Below, one piece after another: positions 21,831 to 31,564 of a DNA stretch of 64,000 nt. Below the pieces are notes generated by a model that was not told the DNA's origin, searched no databases, and saw nothing but the letters and a program-made list of their open reading frames with translations. The stretch is taken from positions 43,205-107,204 of the forward strand of contig MU277753.1 of NCBI GenBank assembly GCA_022385805.1. Direction: 5' to 3'. Each line of letters opens with the position of its first letter. Position 1 is the first letter of the stretch. The DNA comes from Pilatotrama ljubarskyi. Taxonomy: Eukaryota; Basidiomycota; Agaricomycetes; Polyporales; Polyporaceae. The translations under genes were made by a program, and so were the position numbers.

Positions 21831-22070
21831 AGATGTCGGACTGGTATCTGAAATCCAAGACACCGGTTGAGTGTGTGACCAATACCGGACCGTTGACTTT
21901 CGTGCGTTTACCGACAGATGTCTGATGCCAAATACCCCACCATCCTGTGCCAGATGTCGGGCAGATATCTGGGATTACGTGGGGCTCTCAAAAAAGGGAC
22001 AATCAATGATTCAAACCAGCAGACCCATGATCAGAGCACGGGCGCGGAACCACTGAGCCATGAGGGCCTT
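21740..22070 (-). mobile_element. SINE-like element with tRNA-derived head, minus strand
   Basis: On the minus strand, 22,070-21,995 reads as a tRNA-like head: A box TGGCTCAGTGG (22,050-22,060), a possible anticodon stem CCCGTG/CATGGG, and B box GGTTTGAATCA (22,008-22,018), followed by a T run at 21,990-21,995. The body downstream has repeated CCAGATGTCGG / CAGATATCTGG motifs that recur in the plus-strand element at 22,349-22,665. It lies head to head with that element. Confidence 0.55.
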
Positions 22071-22348
22071 TCCACGTAAATATGCTTGAGCGATATACAG
22101 TGTTCTTCAAATGTTGGTACTGGGGTTATCCAGGTCATTCCACCATTTGTAGTGCTCAGGTTATGTTATATAGTACAGCTGTGAGGGTTTGATTTGCAAG
22201 GGATGTAGCTGAAGTCTCCCAGTGCAATGAATGGTAGGAGCACCAATGCTATGAAGGGTGTGCACCATGGGACCCGGACTTAGGATTTTTGTGAAGTGTG
22301 GGCTTATTAAGCGCTATATACTGTATGTATTATATTCTAGACCTCAAA

Positions 22349-22665
22349 AGCTCTGATGGTGCAGCTGTCAAAGGGTGGCGCACGGGCTCTTTGAAGCTAG
22401 GTTCGAGTCCTCAACGTGCTTTTCTTTTTCAAGCGATCGTACGTAAAGCCAGATACCAGCCGGATATCTGGCGCACACTGCACCAATGCCCGGCGCTATA
22501 TATTGATCCGTTGGCGGGAATCAAATATCGAGCCGACCCCCGCGGCCAGACATTGGACAGATGTCTGCTCTGCATCAGCCGGGTGTCTGGCACAGATCGG
22601 CTCGATGAAATCCGACCAGATACCGGATGGATACCTGGGTCGTCTGGGCATGTAACAGAAGACTA
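22349..22665 (+). mobile_element. SINE-like element with tRNA-derived head, plus strand
   Basis: The head at 22,349-22,420 starts GCTCTGATGGTGCAGCTG and contains a perfect B box GGTTCGAGTCC (22,400-22,410). The cloverleaf is not intact, so this is not a working tRNA gene. The body carries GGATATCTGGC, ACAGATGTCTG, GGGTGTCTGGC and a CCAGATACCGG-like motif, as in the neighbouring minus-strand element. Pol III transcription is inferred from the boxes only. Confidence 0.55.
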
Positions 22666-22700
22666 GGAAAGGTCTGGAGTTAAGTCTGACATATGCGGAG

Positions 22701-22942
22701 TTATTGTTATTTGCAAATTAGTTGTCACGTGACTGGCATGGCTTCATCTGTGGCCTCCCTCCTCGGAAAATCTGTAGCTCAGTGCAGAGTCTCTCAAAAA
22801 TATTGAATCCTCTTGTAGTCAGTTCATTAAATCTGTATGTTCTGAGGTCCATATAAAACCGGTGGAGAGGGTACCAAGCAGCACTTCAAATGGTTACTAT
22901 GGTTAGCAGGCTGAGCTCAATGTCTGATCTAGAGCATGCAAG
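22701..22942 (+). mobile_element. MITE family 1, copy truncated by a 270-bp repeat
   Basis: Begins TTATTGTTATTTGCAAATT, then GTTGTCACGTGACTGGCATGG and the interior shared with 27,243 and 31,028 (CTGTAGCTCAGTGCAGAGTC). It stops at 22,942, where TTACAATTGATGAGG of the 270-bp repeat begins. The distal terminal repeat is missing. Confidence 0.7.
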
Positions 22943-23173
22943 TTACAATTGATGAGGAATGAAAATTTATGATACAATGAGCTTCCCTCTGAACCATGTA
23001 ACAAAATAAAGACCCTATAGGAAAAAGTATCTATACTCCGAAACACTGGGAAAGTCTTTTGCACAGCTTTGCACTGCCACATCCAAGACAAAACCTAGGG
23101 TCAGGGTTAACTTTCATTAGAAACTTCAGGGTTAGGATTGTAGTCCAATCACTGAGCGCCTATGTAACCCTAG
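22943..23173 (+). repeat. 270-bp repeat, shortened copy inside a MITE
   Basis: Starts TTACAATTGATGAGGAATG and ends GCGCCTATGTAACCCTAG. Internal deletions make it about 231 bp. It sits exactly at the broken end of the MITE, so it inserted after the MITE or replaced its tail. Confidence 0.7.
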
Positions 23174-23522
23174 TTGCCTCACAGAGGCCTGATGGCATAA
23201 ACACTCCTAGCACCCTGCTGACAGCACAATCATGAGGGAACATGTTGGTAGACTTTTACAATACAAGCATGACTAGGGCTTTGTATTGACTTACACCTTG
23301 ATTAGAATGTGTATATGCACAAAGAGCACTTCTATCATGACATATAATGCTGAAATATGTCATAAAGCCTATCATGGGACCAAGTTGGGTCTTCAGCATA
23401 GCAGTATAGCTTATGAGCAGCCTTTCTGTCCTCAGATCAATGGTATAGTAGATTTTCAGGTGCATCTAATGAATACTTCTCATCAAGCCGGCATTCGCTC
23501 TCTGCAGTACAAGTTGGGAATA
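23174..23522. other. Spacer between repeats
   Basis: AT-rich; no gene, RNA or named repeat seen. Confidence 0.3.
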
Positions 23523-24235
23523 TGTTAGGGACGTGCTGGCATTAAGTCCAGAGTTGGGGGTGCGGACTTCAAAAATGCGGATTTCGGAGTTAAGAACGTC
23601 CAGACGGAGGCACAGCAAGGGTGAGGACTTCCGCGAAGCTATTATTAACGCGCCTGAGAACCTTCTGGAGTGTCCTTGATTTTGGACTAGAGGATGGGGG
23701 TGGAGTACGTCTGGAGTTAGAGTGGAGTATGTCCCAGAGTTGAAGCGGACTACGCCCCGGAGTTGGAGCGGACTTGGAGACAAGGAGCGGAATTGAGAAC
23801 AAGACACAAGTTCATTGCAGGATCACGGCAATGACAAGAAGTACAACAAGTATCCGAACTGAGTAGCTACGACATACCAGCTCGGTATATATAAGAGTAA
23901 GCCTTATTGTGAACATAAACAATAAGGAGAAGGACAGAAGAGGGGTTCCAGGATGAAGACAATAAGCCTATTGTGAAGGAATGGCACAATCTGAGACATA
24001 AGACTGAACTTCAGAGAAAATGCGGAGTTGTAGTCCGGAAAAGCGGAGTTGTAGTCCGAAAATGCGCAGTAAAACTCCGGAAAAGCGGAGTACAAGTATG
24101 GGGAGAATGTAGTGAAGTCAGAATGGGGAAATAAGTCCAGAGTTAGGTCCGGAAAATGCGGAGTTAATGGGCGGAGTTAAGTCCAGAAAATGCGGAGTTA
24201 AACCGGAGAAGAAGGTGGGTGCACAGGATGTAACA
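23523..24235 (+). mobile_element. Solo LTR, 713 bp, TGTTA...TAACA
   Basis: The most complete member of the LTR family. It begins TGTTAGGGACGTGCTGGC and ends GGATGTAACA, giving perfect 5-bp terminal inverted repeats (TGTTA/TAACA). A TATATATAAG box near 23,887 is followed by CTTATTGTGAACA, which fits a Pol II promoter and start region. The interior carries repeats of GTCTGGAGTT and of GCGGAGTT. The flanks GAATA and CAACA are not a clear target duplication. No internal gag-pol is present in the window. Confidence 0.75.
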
Positions 24236-24599
24236 CAACAGAAGGGATGCATTTTGATGAAACTCTTTTTGTATCTGTCGAACTTTGAGCCTGAGACCTG
24301 TCTAATCTTTATGAGTCATGTATCATGAGATAGCTCTCAGTTAGTTCTGCATGATCATATTATACTAGTTTATATTGTAACAATATAAAGGTGGCTATAA
24401 ACAACAAAATGTTGGAAATGTTTGTTGCATCATGCTTTCTAAGCACACTGTAGCTCTCTATCAGCACCTTCAGATTGTCTTGCTAAGCCATGGCCTTGGT
24501 ACCATATATGATACTGGTGACTTGACTCAGTAGTGAGGCTGTGGAAGCCAATCAGTCTTCAACTGCAAGCAATCTGAGGCTTCCTGAGAATGCAGTGTA
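24236..24599. repeat. AT-rich repeat fragment
   Basis: Positions 24,445-24,515 (CACTGTAGCTCTCTATCAGCACC) match 25,680-25,745 at about 75%. No coding signal. It is probably an old dispersed repeat. Confidence 0.35.
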
Positions 24600-25013
24600 G
24601 GTAATGATTTATGTGACACATTGCCTCTCCAGAGCGCATCCCAAGTGTCAAAAAATCACTGCAGCTCACAGAGCTCATGAAACTGGACTCTTCCTTTTTC
24701 TAAAGAGGACTAAAATCTGATGCTATTTTCTTATGCATATATTGGATAAGCAATGAGGCTCACATGCTCCCGATCAGAAATTCAGCCCACTCATGGTAGC
24801 TGAAACTGATATTCACCATAGTAAGCTATTTGGCATACTTTCTGGTCACCTCTCCACCCATTTCATATACATTTCATAACATAAAAATGATTTGAATTGA
24901 CTGAAGATCAAGATTTTTGAGAGACACTATACTGAGCTACAGATTATTTGAAGAGAGAGCTCACAGGTGAAGCCATTCTGGTCACGTGACAACTACTTTG
25001 CAAATGGTTATAA
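24600..25013 (-). mobile_element. MITE family 1, reversed copy
   Basis: Read on the minus strand it begins GTTATAACCATTTGC, then TTGTCACGTGACCAG, and continues to the GAGCTCTGTGAGCTGCAG and TTTTTTGACACTTGGGATGCG segment. The far terminal repeat is degraded near 24,602. Confidence 0.65.
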
Positions 25014-26059
25014 CAGCCACTGTCGGATGTATATAAAATTGCAAAAAGGTGCAGGAAACCAGAGAGTAAGAAAGCAAGAAGCTATGCATACAGACAAAAT
25101 AAGCGCCCACATGCGGCAATTTGAAGTCCTTGGACGCTTGGCAGAGCTTGTCTCTTCACGAGCCCACCAAGTGCCTAGAGACCTGGATAATTATCAGGCT
25201 ATTTTTGGCCAGTTTCCAGATTTTGCAGGTTAAAGCCAGTTTTTTGTATAATGCACATTTATCATATACTATTGAAAGCTATTGATGAGCTCTATCAGAG
25301 GATGTGTCTCTCAGAAGCACCATATGGCTGGGAAAGCAATATATGATCAATATACATTTAAGAGCCTTCTTTCCCGTATTTGGTGTCTTGGCTCAAGCAA
25401 ATACAGGTATACTATATGTTACTAGGGAGCCCTGAGTGAGCTCCTCAATCATTGGACAAGCATAACTAGTGCTTGAGGGGCTAACAAAAATCACTTGAAG
25501 CCACTGTTAGGATATTTCTCAGATTTTCAGCTCAAATTCTATTGAATGTGTACATGCCGTACAGCTTCACAAGATGCTCATTTAGCACTACATGACGGAA
25601 CCACTTATGCATAATTGTGCAAATGGAAACATGCATGTCAATAATATTTATTTGGAAGTCTCGAAACATCTCAACAGCACTGTAGCACTCCATCAGTACT
25701 TTCAAATACATAAGGTAAGCTACTGCTTTGCTATCATGTTTGCTTTGCTATCATATATCACAGATAAATGATATCCCCAAACTGCACAAAAAATCAATAT
25801 ATAATTAATATACTTATAAAACTTGGGGGAAGCAGGTGTTTCCTGGCAGGTACAATTTATGAGGTCTGAGGTATATGTTGAGTGTTGAATGCATATGATA
25901 CACTATAGAATACACTCATTATAGTCTGCTTCCATCCACTTCCTGTTATTTTTCCAATACAGTGAGAGACTAAGGTCGCTGACCAAGCCTACCCAGTAGT
26001 CTATTTTACTGCTATAGGAGGTCCTTCTTATTGTTTTGCGTTCACAAAAAGGTTGTTTT
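25014..26059. other. AT-rich repeat-derived stretch
   Basis: A segment near 25,045-25,110 (AACCAGAGAGTAAGAAAGCAAG) recurs near 26,845-26,910, and array-like TACTATTGAAAGCTATTGATGAGCT is at about 25,265. No gene is supported; the 88-codon frame at 24,967-25,233 overlaps the MITE end. Confidence 0.35.
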
Positions 26060-26409
26060 TTATATATACCGAGCTGGTATGTCATAGCTACTCAGTTCAG
26101 ATACTTGTCATTGCTGTGATTCTGCAATGACAACTTGTGTCTTGTCTTCAATTCTGCTCCTTGTCTCCAACTCTGCTCTAACTCTGCTCTAACTCCAGGA
26201 CGTACTCTGCTCCAACTCCAGATGTACTCCACCCCCATCCTCTAGTCCTAAGTCGAGGACACTCCAGAAGGTTCTCAGGCACATTGCTAGTAGCTTCACA
26301 GAAGTTCTCACTCTTGCTGTGCCTCCATCCAGATATCCTCAACTCCGAAGTCTGCATTTTTGTAGTCCGCACCCCCAACTCTGGACTTAATGCCAGCACA
26401 TCCCTAACA
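26060..26409 (-). mobile_element. LTR of the TGTTA family, 3' truncated, minus strand
   Basis: On the minus strand it begins TGTTAGGGATGTGCTGGC at 26,409 and runs to the TATATATA box and a GTGAAC segment. The second half is lost at about 26,030-26,060. The first 350 bp are about 85% identical to 23,523-23,880. Confidence 0.7.
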
Positions 26410-26411
26410 AA

Positions 26412-26535
26412 AGGCCTTGAAGGAATGCTAAGTAAGGAAGGTGAGGATGTCCAGAGGAATTCCCCTCAGAACTCCTGTAGGGTGTTCTGGCAGAGATCCC
26501 ACCCTCTGGTGGCATGGGACGTGGCACATTATAAC
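26412..26535 (+). repeat. Second repeat family, copy B
   Basis: Homologous to 21,690-21,830 (CTAAGTAAGGAAGGTG, GAACTCCTGTAGGG, CACCCTCTGGTGGCATGGGAC). It directly abuts the LTR start at 26,409. Confidence 0.5.
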
Positions 26536-26682
26536 ATAACACTACACAACTCTCCACTCTCAGCCCCGTACAGAGGACCTGCTGCATGCATGCATAAAGG
26601 ATCACATGAATATAGAAATTGTGTGCAAGTTTGAGCAGTGCACACTGCAGATGTGACAATTTCTTTGCAAACAGTAATAAAT
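26536..26682. mobile_element. MITE family 2, right half
   Basis: Ends GTGACAATTTCTTTGCAAACAGTAA followed by TA. Its interior (GAAATTGTGTGCAAGTTTGAGCAGTG) matches the right half of 29,567-29,804, not family 1. The left half is missing. Confidence 0.55.
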
Positions 26683-27242
26683 TGTACAGGGTGCTCAATC
26701 TGGGCAGCTTGATGTACATACAGAAAATGTGCTTGAATCTAAAGATAATGGGCCAGAGCACTGGCACATGAATGGATTGGCTTGCTCCAACATAGATTCA
26801 GCTGAGCAACTGCTTTTAAATGGTGTGAAACATCTTATCAAGGCATAGGAAATAAGAGAGTAAAGAAGAAAAGCTATACATAGAGGCAGAGGATAAGTGC
26901 TAAGTGGACTTACATAGCTTTGCTCAGCCACATTCTTAGTGATCTGCAACTTTTGGGCCAGTTTCTTAACCAGCATTCATGAATTGTATCATCAATAGAA
27001 AGATCTCAAACAGGTCTACTAAATGTTATGCAGAACAGCTTCTCTATGTGACTATATATCATGTGATGGAGGGTTGTTTTTGCCCTACAGTATCATCACA
27101 TGAGCAGATATTTGTCCTATATAATGTCAGAACACCCTCAGTGAGCTTTATATTATCATGAAGTCTCAATCATTCATATGAATAAGGAGCAGCAAGCATG
27201 CATGAATAAGCACCTGCTGTGCTGTCATAAAATGTCATTTTT
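26683..27242. other. AT-rich spacer with repeat fragments
   Basis: It contains the 26,845-26,910 segment shared with 25,045-25,110. No gene, RNA or full repeat boundary is seen. Confidence 0.3.
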
Positions 27243-27730
27243 ATTACCGTTTGCATAAAAGCTGTCACGTGACCGGAATGGCTTCGCCTGTGGGCTCCCT
27301 CTTCGAAAAATCTGTAGCTCAGTATAGAGTCCCTCAGAAATCTTCATCTGTCTTGTAGCAGTTCATTGGACTTTTATGCTTTGAGATTTATATGAATTGG
27401 GTGCAGAGGTGACCAGAAAGCATGCCAAATGGCCCAGTGTGATTATAACAGCTTCAACTACCATCCACCGGGCTCGATGTCCAATCTGGAGCGTGCGAGC
27501 CTGATCTTCCATCCAAAGTATACATCAGAGTATAGCATATAATGTTGTTCTTTTTATAAGAAAAGCTCCCATCCAAAGTATACATCAGAGTATAGCATAT
27601 AATGTTGTTCTTTTTATAAGAAAAGAATCATCCATTTCCATGAGCTCTGTGAGCTGCAACGATTTTTTGACATCCGGGATGTGGTCTGGAGAGCCGATGT
27701 GTCACGTGACAACTTTTATGCAAACAGTAA
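27243..27730 (+). mobile_element. MITE family 1, complete copy with internal duplication
   Basis: Terminal inverted repeats TTACCGTTTGCATAAAA and TTACTGTTTGCATAAAA each lead into a TGTCACGTGAC box. The flanks fit a TA target duplication. The interior carries GGAATGGCTTCGCCTGTGGG, a TGAGCTCTGTGAGCTGCAAC segment and no ORF. A perfect 60-bp tandem duplication is at about 27,507-27,625. Movement by a Tc1/mariner-type transposase is inferred from the TA flank. Confidence 0.8.
27507..27625 (+). repeat. Perfect 60-bp tandem duplication in the MITE
   Basis: The unit starts TCCCATCCAAAGTATACATC and ends TTTTTATAAGAAAAG; two copies follow each other without a visible mismatch, so the event is recent compared with the rest of the block. 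Confidence 0.9.
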
Positions 27731-28054
27731 TAATTGCAAGCCACTGTCGGTCACGGAGTACTACTGCAGACACATCAACTACAGATCATATGAGTGAGAC
27801 AATCCTTGAAAATAGCATTGGTGAGACTCTCCAAAACCAAAAGCCAGTAGTCATTAGTCTTCTGCATCTGCAAGAAAACCTGCCTCTGCAATTCCTCTCT
27901 GTATTAAGGTTGGCCTCAGTCTTGTCATGGTGCTTGCACTTGCAACAGAAGGTGGCCAGGAAGCTGACTGGATGGCTTAACTGTCAATGCAGTAATCCTC
28001 AGCTTTGTACATATATGTTAGCACAGGAATGTCGGTTAGTGATTTCACACTCTG

Positions 28055-28185
28055 AAAGGTTGCAATAAGTATTTTGCATAGCTTTACACTGCCATATTAA
28101 TACAATTATTGGAGTTAGGGGTTATTTTCATTGGAATTTTCAGAAATTAAGTCCACATACCTCACAGCATTTACACACTTAATAA
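28055..28185 (+). repeat. 270-bp repeat, internal fragment
   Basis: Carries AAGTATTTTGCATAGCTTTACACTGCC and GGAGTTAGGGGTTATTTTCATTGGAA-type segments of the 270-bp repeat; both ends are lost. Confidence 0.55.
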
Positions 28186-28191
28186 GGACTT

Positions 28192-28273
28192 GCCCTGAAC
28201 TACAGATTTTTTGAGGAGCAAGGCCACAGGCGATGCCATACCTGTCATGTGACAACTATTTTGCAAATGGTAA
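28192..28273 (-). mobile_element. MITE family 1, end fragment
   Basis: On the minus strand it begins TTACCATTTGCAAAATAG and TTGTCACATGACAGG and runs to the CTGTAGTTCAG segment. Only this end remains, followed by TAATAA. Confidence 0.6.
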
Positions 28274-28621
28274 TAATAAAAGTGAGCTAACACACCCGGC
28301 CTTTCCTTTCTAGGCCTTTTATTAATTTCTGATTGCTTGTGCAGCCGTCAAAGGGCAGTCTCTTGAGTGGTGTGTCATATGCCATGTACAGAGCTATGCT
28401 CCTAGCACATTTTGAACCATGGGCTCTACTTCAGCATTTCAGTACATTAGAGAAAAGTATCAAGGCCTTTTCTGTTGCAGACATTATCACTACAAATAGT
28501 AAAACACCAGCTTGGGGAAAATACTGTGCATTACTATTCAATCTAGTGCAGGTGTAATTGCTTGAAATCAAGTCATTGTGTGAAAGTGGTACTACTCAGT
28601 ACTAGCCCATGCTTATCCTTA
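28274..28621. other. Spacer with a weak tRNA-like trace
   Basis: TGTGCAGCCGTCAAAGGGCAG near 28,341 resembles the SINE head at 22,360 (GTGCAGCTGTCAAAGGGTGG), but no B box follows. Nothing else is supported. Confidence 0.3.
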
Positions 28622-29058
28622 TTACCATTTGCATGAAAGTTGTCACATGACTGAAATGGCTCCACCTGCAGCCTGCCTCCTCAAAAAATCCGGAGCTCAG
28701 TACAGAGTTCCTCAAGGAATTTAATCTGTCTTATAGTCAGTTCATTAGATTGTTGTCTTTTGAGATCCATATACGTTGGGTGGAGAGGTGACCACAAAGC
28801 ATGCCAAATGGCACACTACAGTTATATCAGCTTCAGCTACCATCAGCTGGGTCCAATGTCCAATGTCCAAAGTAGAGCATGCCAGCCTCATCCTCCATCC
28901 CAAATATACATCAGGAAAGCACACATTATATTACATTTCCTCAGACAAAGAAAGCATCTGATTCCATGAGCTTTGTGAGCTGCAGCAATGTTTTGACATC
29001 CAGAATGTGGTCTGGAGAGAAAAGTGTGATGTGACAACTCTTATGCAAATGATAGTAA
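28622..29058 (+). mobile_element. MITE family 1, complete copy
   Basis: Begins TTACCATTTGCATGAAAG, GTTGTCACATGAC and ends GTGACAACTCTTATGCAAATGATAGTAA. The interior matches 27,243-27,730 without the 60-bp duplication. Its right end abuts an LTR fragment that lacks its own TGTTA start. Confidence 0.75.
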
Positions 29059-29951
29059 GTCCAAAGCTGAAGATGCAGACTTTGGAGATGTGGACTTCAG
29101 AGTTGGGGAGGTCTCGATGAAGGCACAGCAAGAGGAAAGAATCTGGTGAAGCTATTAGCAACATGGCTAATTTTCTTCTGGAGTGTCCTCGATTTCAGAC
29201 TGGAGGTCGAAGGTGGAATAGGAGTCGGAGTTGAGTGAAGTATATCTGGAGTTGGGGTGGAGTACATCCACAGTCAAAATGAAGTATGTTCAGAGTTTGT
29301 GTAGAGTTGCAGGCAAAGAGTGGCGGTGAGGACAAGATACGAGCTGTGATTGCAGAGCAATACAAACAATAACAAGTATCCCAGAGTAGCTACAACATAT
29401 CACCCTGGTATATATAGAATAAGTCTTATTGTGAACAGAAAATAATAAGGAGAAGGACAGAAGATGAGTTCCGAAACGAAGATGATAAAGCTTCTTGTGA
29501 AGGAATGGCACAATCTGTGACATCTGTGAGGCTGAAGTTCAGGAGTTGGGAGTCAGTCTAGAGTTCTTACTGTTTGCAAAAAAGTTGTCACCTGCTGCAC
29601 TTCTGCTTCTGAGCTTACAAAAACTACAACTTCTGCAAAAATGGTGCACAAATTATGACATAACTTGCACATAGCTATCTACAGTCAGCTCTATATAGTG
29701 AACCTGGTGCTGGGCACATGACAAGATACATGAGCTCAGAAATTGTACTGAGCTTTGAGCAATGAGCTATGCAGAAGTGACAACTCTTTTGCACACAGTG
29801 ATAACATCCAGAAAAGTGGAGTACAGGTATGGGGAAACAGAGTGAAGTCAGATTGTGAAGATAAGTCTGGAGTTAGGCCCAGAATTTAGGCCTGGAAAAT
29901 GCAGAGTTGAACTGGAGAAGAAAGTGGGTGCATGGAATGTAACAGGCTCAG
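29056..29951 (+). mobile_element. LTR of the TGTTA family split by a MITE
   Basis: It lacks the first bases but keeps the body (GGTCTCGATGAAGGCACAGCAAG, a TATATATAGAATAAG box near 29,408, CTTATTGTGAACAG) and ends GGAATGTAACA at 29,951. A family 2 MITE at 29,567-29,804 interrupts it. The next base begins homology to the last exon of the unknown gene. Confidence 0.7.
29567..29804 (+). mobile_element. MITE family 2, complete 238-bp copy inside an LTR
   Basis: Ends TTACTGTTTGCAAAAAAG-TTGTCAC and GTGACAACTCTTTTGCACACAGTGATAA are inverted repeats like those of family 1. The interior (GCTTCTGAGCTTACAAA, GAAATTGTACTGAGC) differs. LTR sequence continues on both sides. Confidence 0.7.
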
Positions 29952-29994
29952 CCTGAACCTCTACGGTGTAGTATTGGTGTTGTGCTACCACAAG
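29952..29994 (+). pseudogene. Last-exon fragment of the unknown gene family
   Basis: GGCTCAGCCTGAACCTCTACGG through TGCTACCACAAGTAA aligns with 2496-2546 (codons for LSLNLCGVMLVSCYQK and stop). The stop codon position is conserved. An LTR end lies directly upstream and a tRNA-like SINE begins a few bases downstream. Confidence 0.65.
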
Positions 29995-30002
29995 TAATGT
30001 AA

Positions 30003-30540
30003 GCAGGGGGTAGGGTGGTGTAGTGGGAAATCAGTCCTTTGTGGGGGTTCGATGGGCTTGACCACGCTTGTGCAACCGGGTGTTTGAATCCCCTTGCCTC
30101 TAACCTCAGTGCCCCATTTTGGGGCGCTGAGTTTCTCCCATCCCGATTACATCATCAGCCCGGACTCGGGCGATCAGAACCTACTGGAACCCAGTACGCG
30201 CCCGTGCATCCCTGCACAGTCCAGGTCTCGTAGAGGTAGGCACCGCCAGCCTGGGCTTTGGCACCGCCAGCCTGGGCTTTGGCCCCGCCATGCAGCTGCT
30301 GCAAGCAACCACATAACGACCACCAGCGTAGCCCAGCTGACCTGCCTGCTGCGGTGTGGGAAACTGTGGCAGGGTCCGGCACGCGCACAACCAGACCGAG
30401 CAGGTGTAACCGATGGCAGTGGGCTTGGCTTAGGGGGGCCTGAGAGGCATCAGTCTGGCCCGACTCTGCGAGGGAACGACAGGCGGCAGAAGAGTTTGGA
30501 AGGAGGTCACGCGCTTCCGGCTGGTCACGCATGATTAATT
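30003..30540 (+). mobile_element. GC-rich tRNA-derived SINE-like element
   Basis: The head has TGGTGTAGTGGG as an A-box-like motif near 30,014 and GTGTTTGAATCCCC as a B-box-like motif near 30,079; GGGGGTTCGATGGG at 30,045 is a second candidate. The body is much richer in G+C than the flanks and has a 21-bp unit (GGCACCGCCAGCCTGGGCTTT) repeated at 30,239-30,285. A/T-rich AAAAAAAAGAAAAAG follows only at 30,686, so the 3' end is uncertain. Confidence 0.45.
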
Positions 30541-31027
30541 ACCATTTACAACGCCCCATGCACCATATACGCTTTGCGTTACGGTTCATTGATCAGTGAT
30601 TATCTATGTCAGAACAATACGCGGAAACCAGTTGTACATAGTCTACCATAAGGCTCAGCCTTCAAGGACTATAAAGGAGGAATCCAAAAAAAAGAAAAAG
30701 AAAAATTATGTAAGCTCTCTGATGCTTCAGCGTAAGCACATGCTTCCCTTCTTGTGGCCAGCTCCCATCAAATAATATCTTCACTGTGCCCCTGTTCTTT
30801 TGTCATGTCTTCTGGCCATAATGTCCCTCTTTCTCATAGCTACCTCCAATGCTCATGCATCTGTCATATCCCACCTGTACCTCATGTATCTGCATGTGCT
30901 GTCCTTGCAATAAGTACAGTCATATATCAAGCAATGCAACCATGTATAATTAAGAGTGTTGACCACGGACAAAGTATATTCTCACATAAGAACATCATAA
31001 CACACTGTAAGCATGCTCTGCACATTA
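30541..31027. other. Spacer
   Basis: AT-rich. Position 30,686-30,705 is an A-rich tract. Sequence at 30,770-30,960 resembles 2620-2790 (downstream of the unknown gene: ATCTGTGTC..., CATGTATCTGCATGTGCTGT, AAGTACA, TATATCAAGCAATGCAA), so it looks like the displaced 3' flank of that family. Confidence 0.4.
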
Positions 31028-31455
31028 TTACCGTTTGCATAAAAGTTGTCACGTGACCGGAATGGCTTCGCCTGTGGGCTCCCTCTTTGAGAAATCTGTA
31101 GCATAGTTCAGAGTCCCTCAAAAATTTTGATCTGTCTTGTAGTCAGTTCATCAAATTTTCTCTTTGAGTATACATATAAAATGGGTGGAGAGGTGGCCAG
31201 GAATCTGGCCAAATGGCCCACTATGGTTATATCAGCTACACCTACCATGAGCTGGGCTGAATGTCTGAAGTAGAGCATGAAGGCTTCGGTCTCCATCCAA
31301 CATATACATCAGAAAAATAACATATATTTTTATCTTTACTCAGACTAAGGAAGCATCTGATTCCATGAGCTCTGTGAGCTGCAACAATTTTTTGACATCT
31401 GGGATGCGGCATGGAGCAGAAAAGTGTCACGTGACAACTTTTATGCAAATGGTAA
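31028..31455 (+). mobile_element. MITE family 1, best-preserved copy
   Basis: Begins TTACCGTTTGCATAAAAG then TTGTCACGTGACCGG and ends GTCACGTGACAACTTTTATGCAAATGGTAA. The flanks CACATTA and TAAATG fit a TA target duplication. Length 428 bp, no ORF. It is nearly identical to 27,243 over the first 80 bp. Confidence 0.8.
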
Positions 31456-31564
31456 TAAATGATCCTCTGCAGACTCAAAACTGTGCCCCCTACATGGATC
31501 TGAGCGCAAGGAGAGGTGTACAAGTTATCTCATGATGGTTCCACTACTCCTGCAGGAGCCACGC

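Noticed and set aside
21990..22420. Functional tRNA genes
   Set aside because: A and B boxes are present, but acceptor stems do not pair and the units continue into SINE-like bodies.
2940..23130. Telomere-derived sequence (GGGTTAGGG, CCCTAACCC)
   Set aside because: Only isolated one or two-unit motifs at fixed places inside the 270-bp repeat; no telomere-like run.
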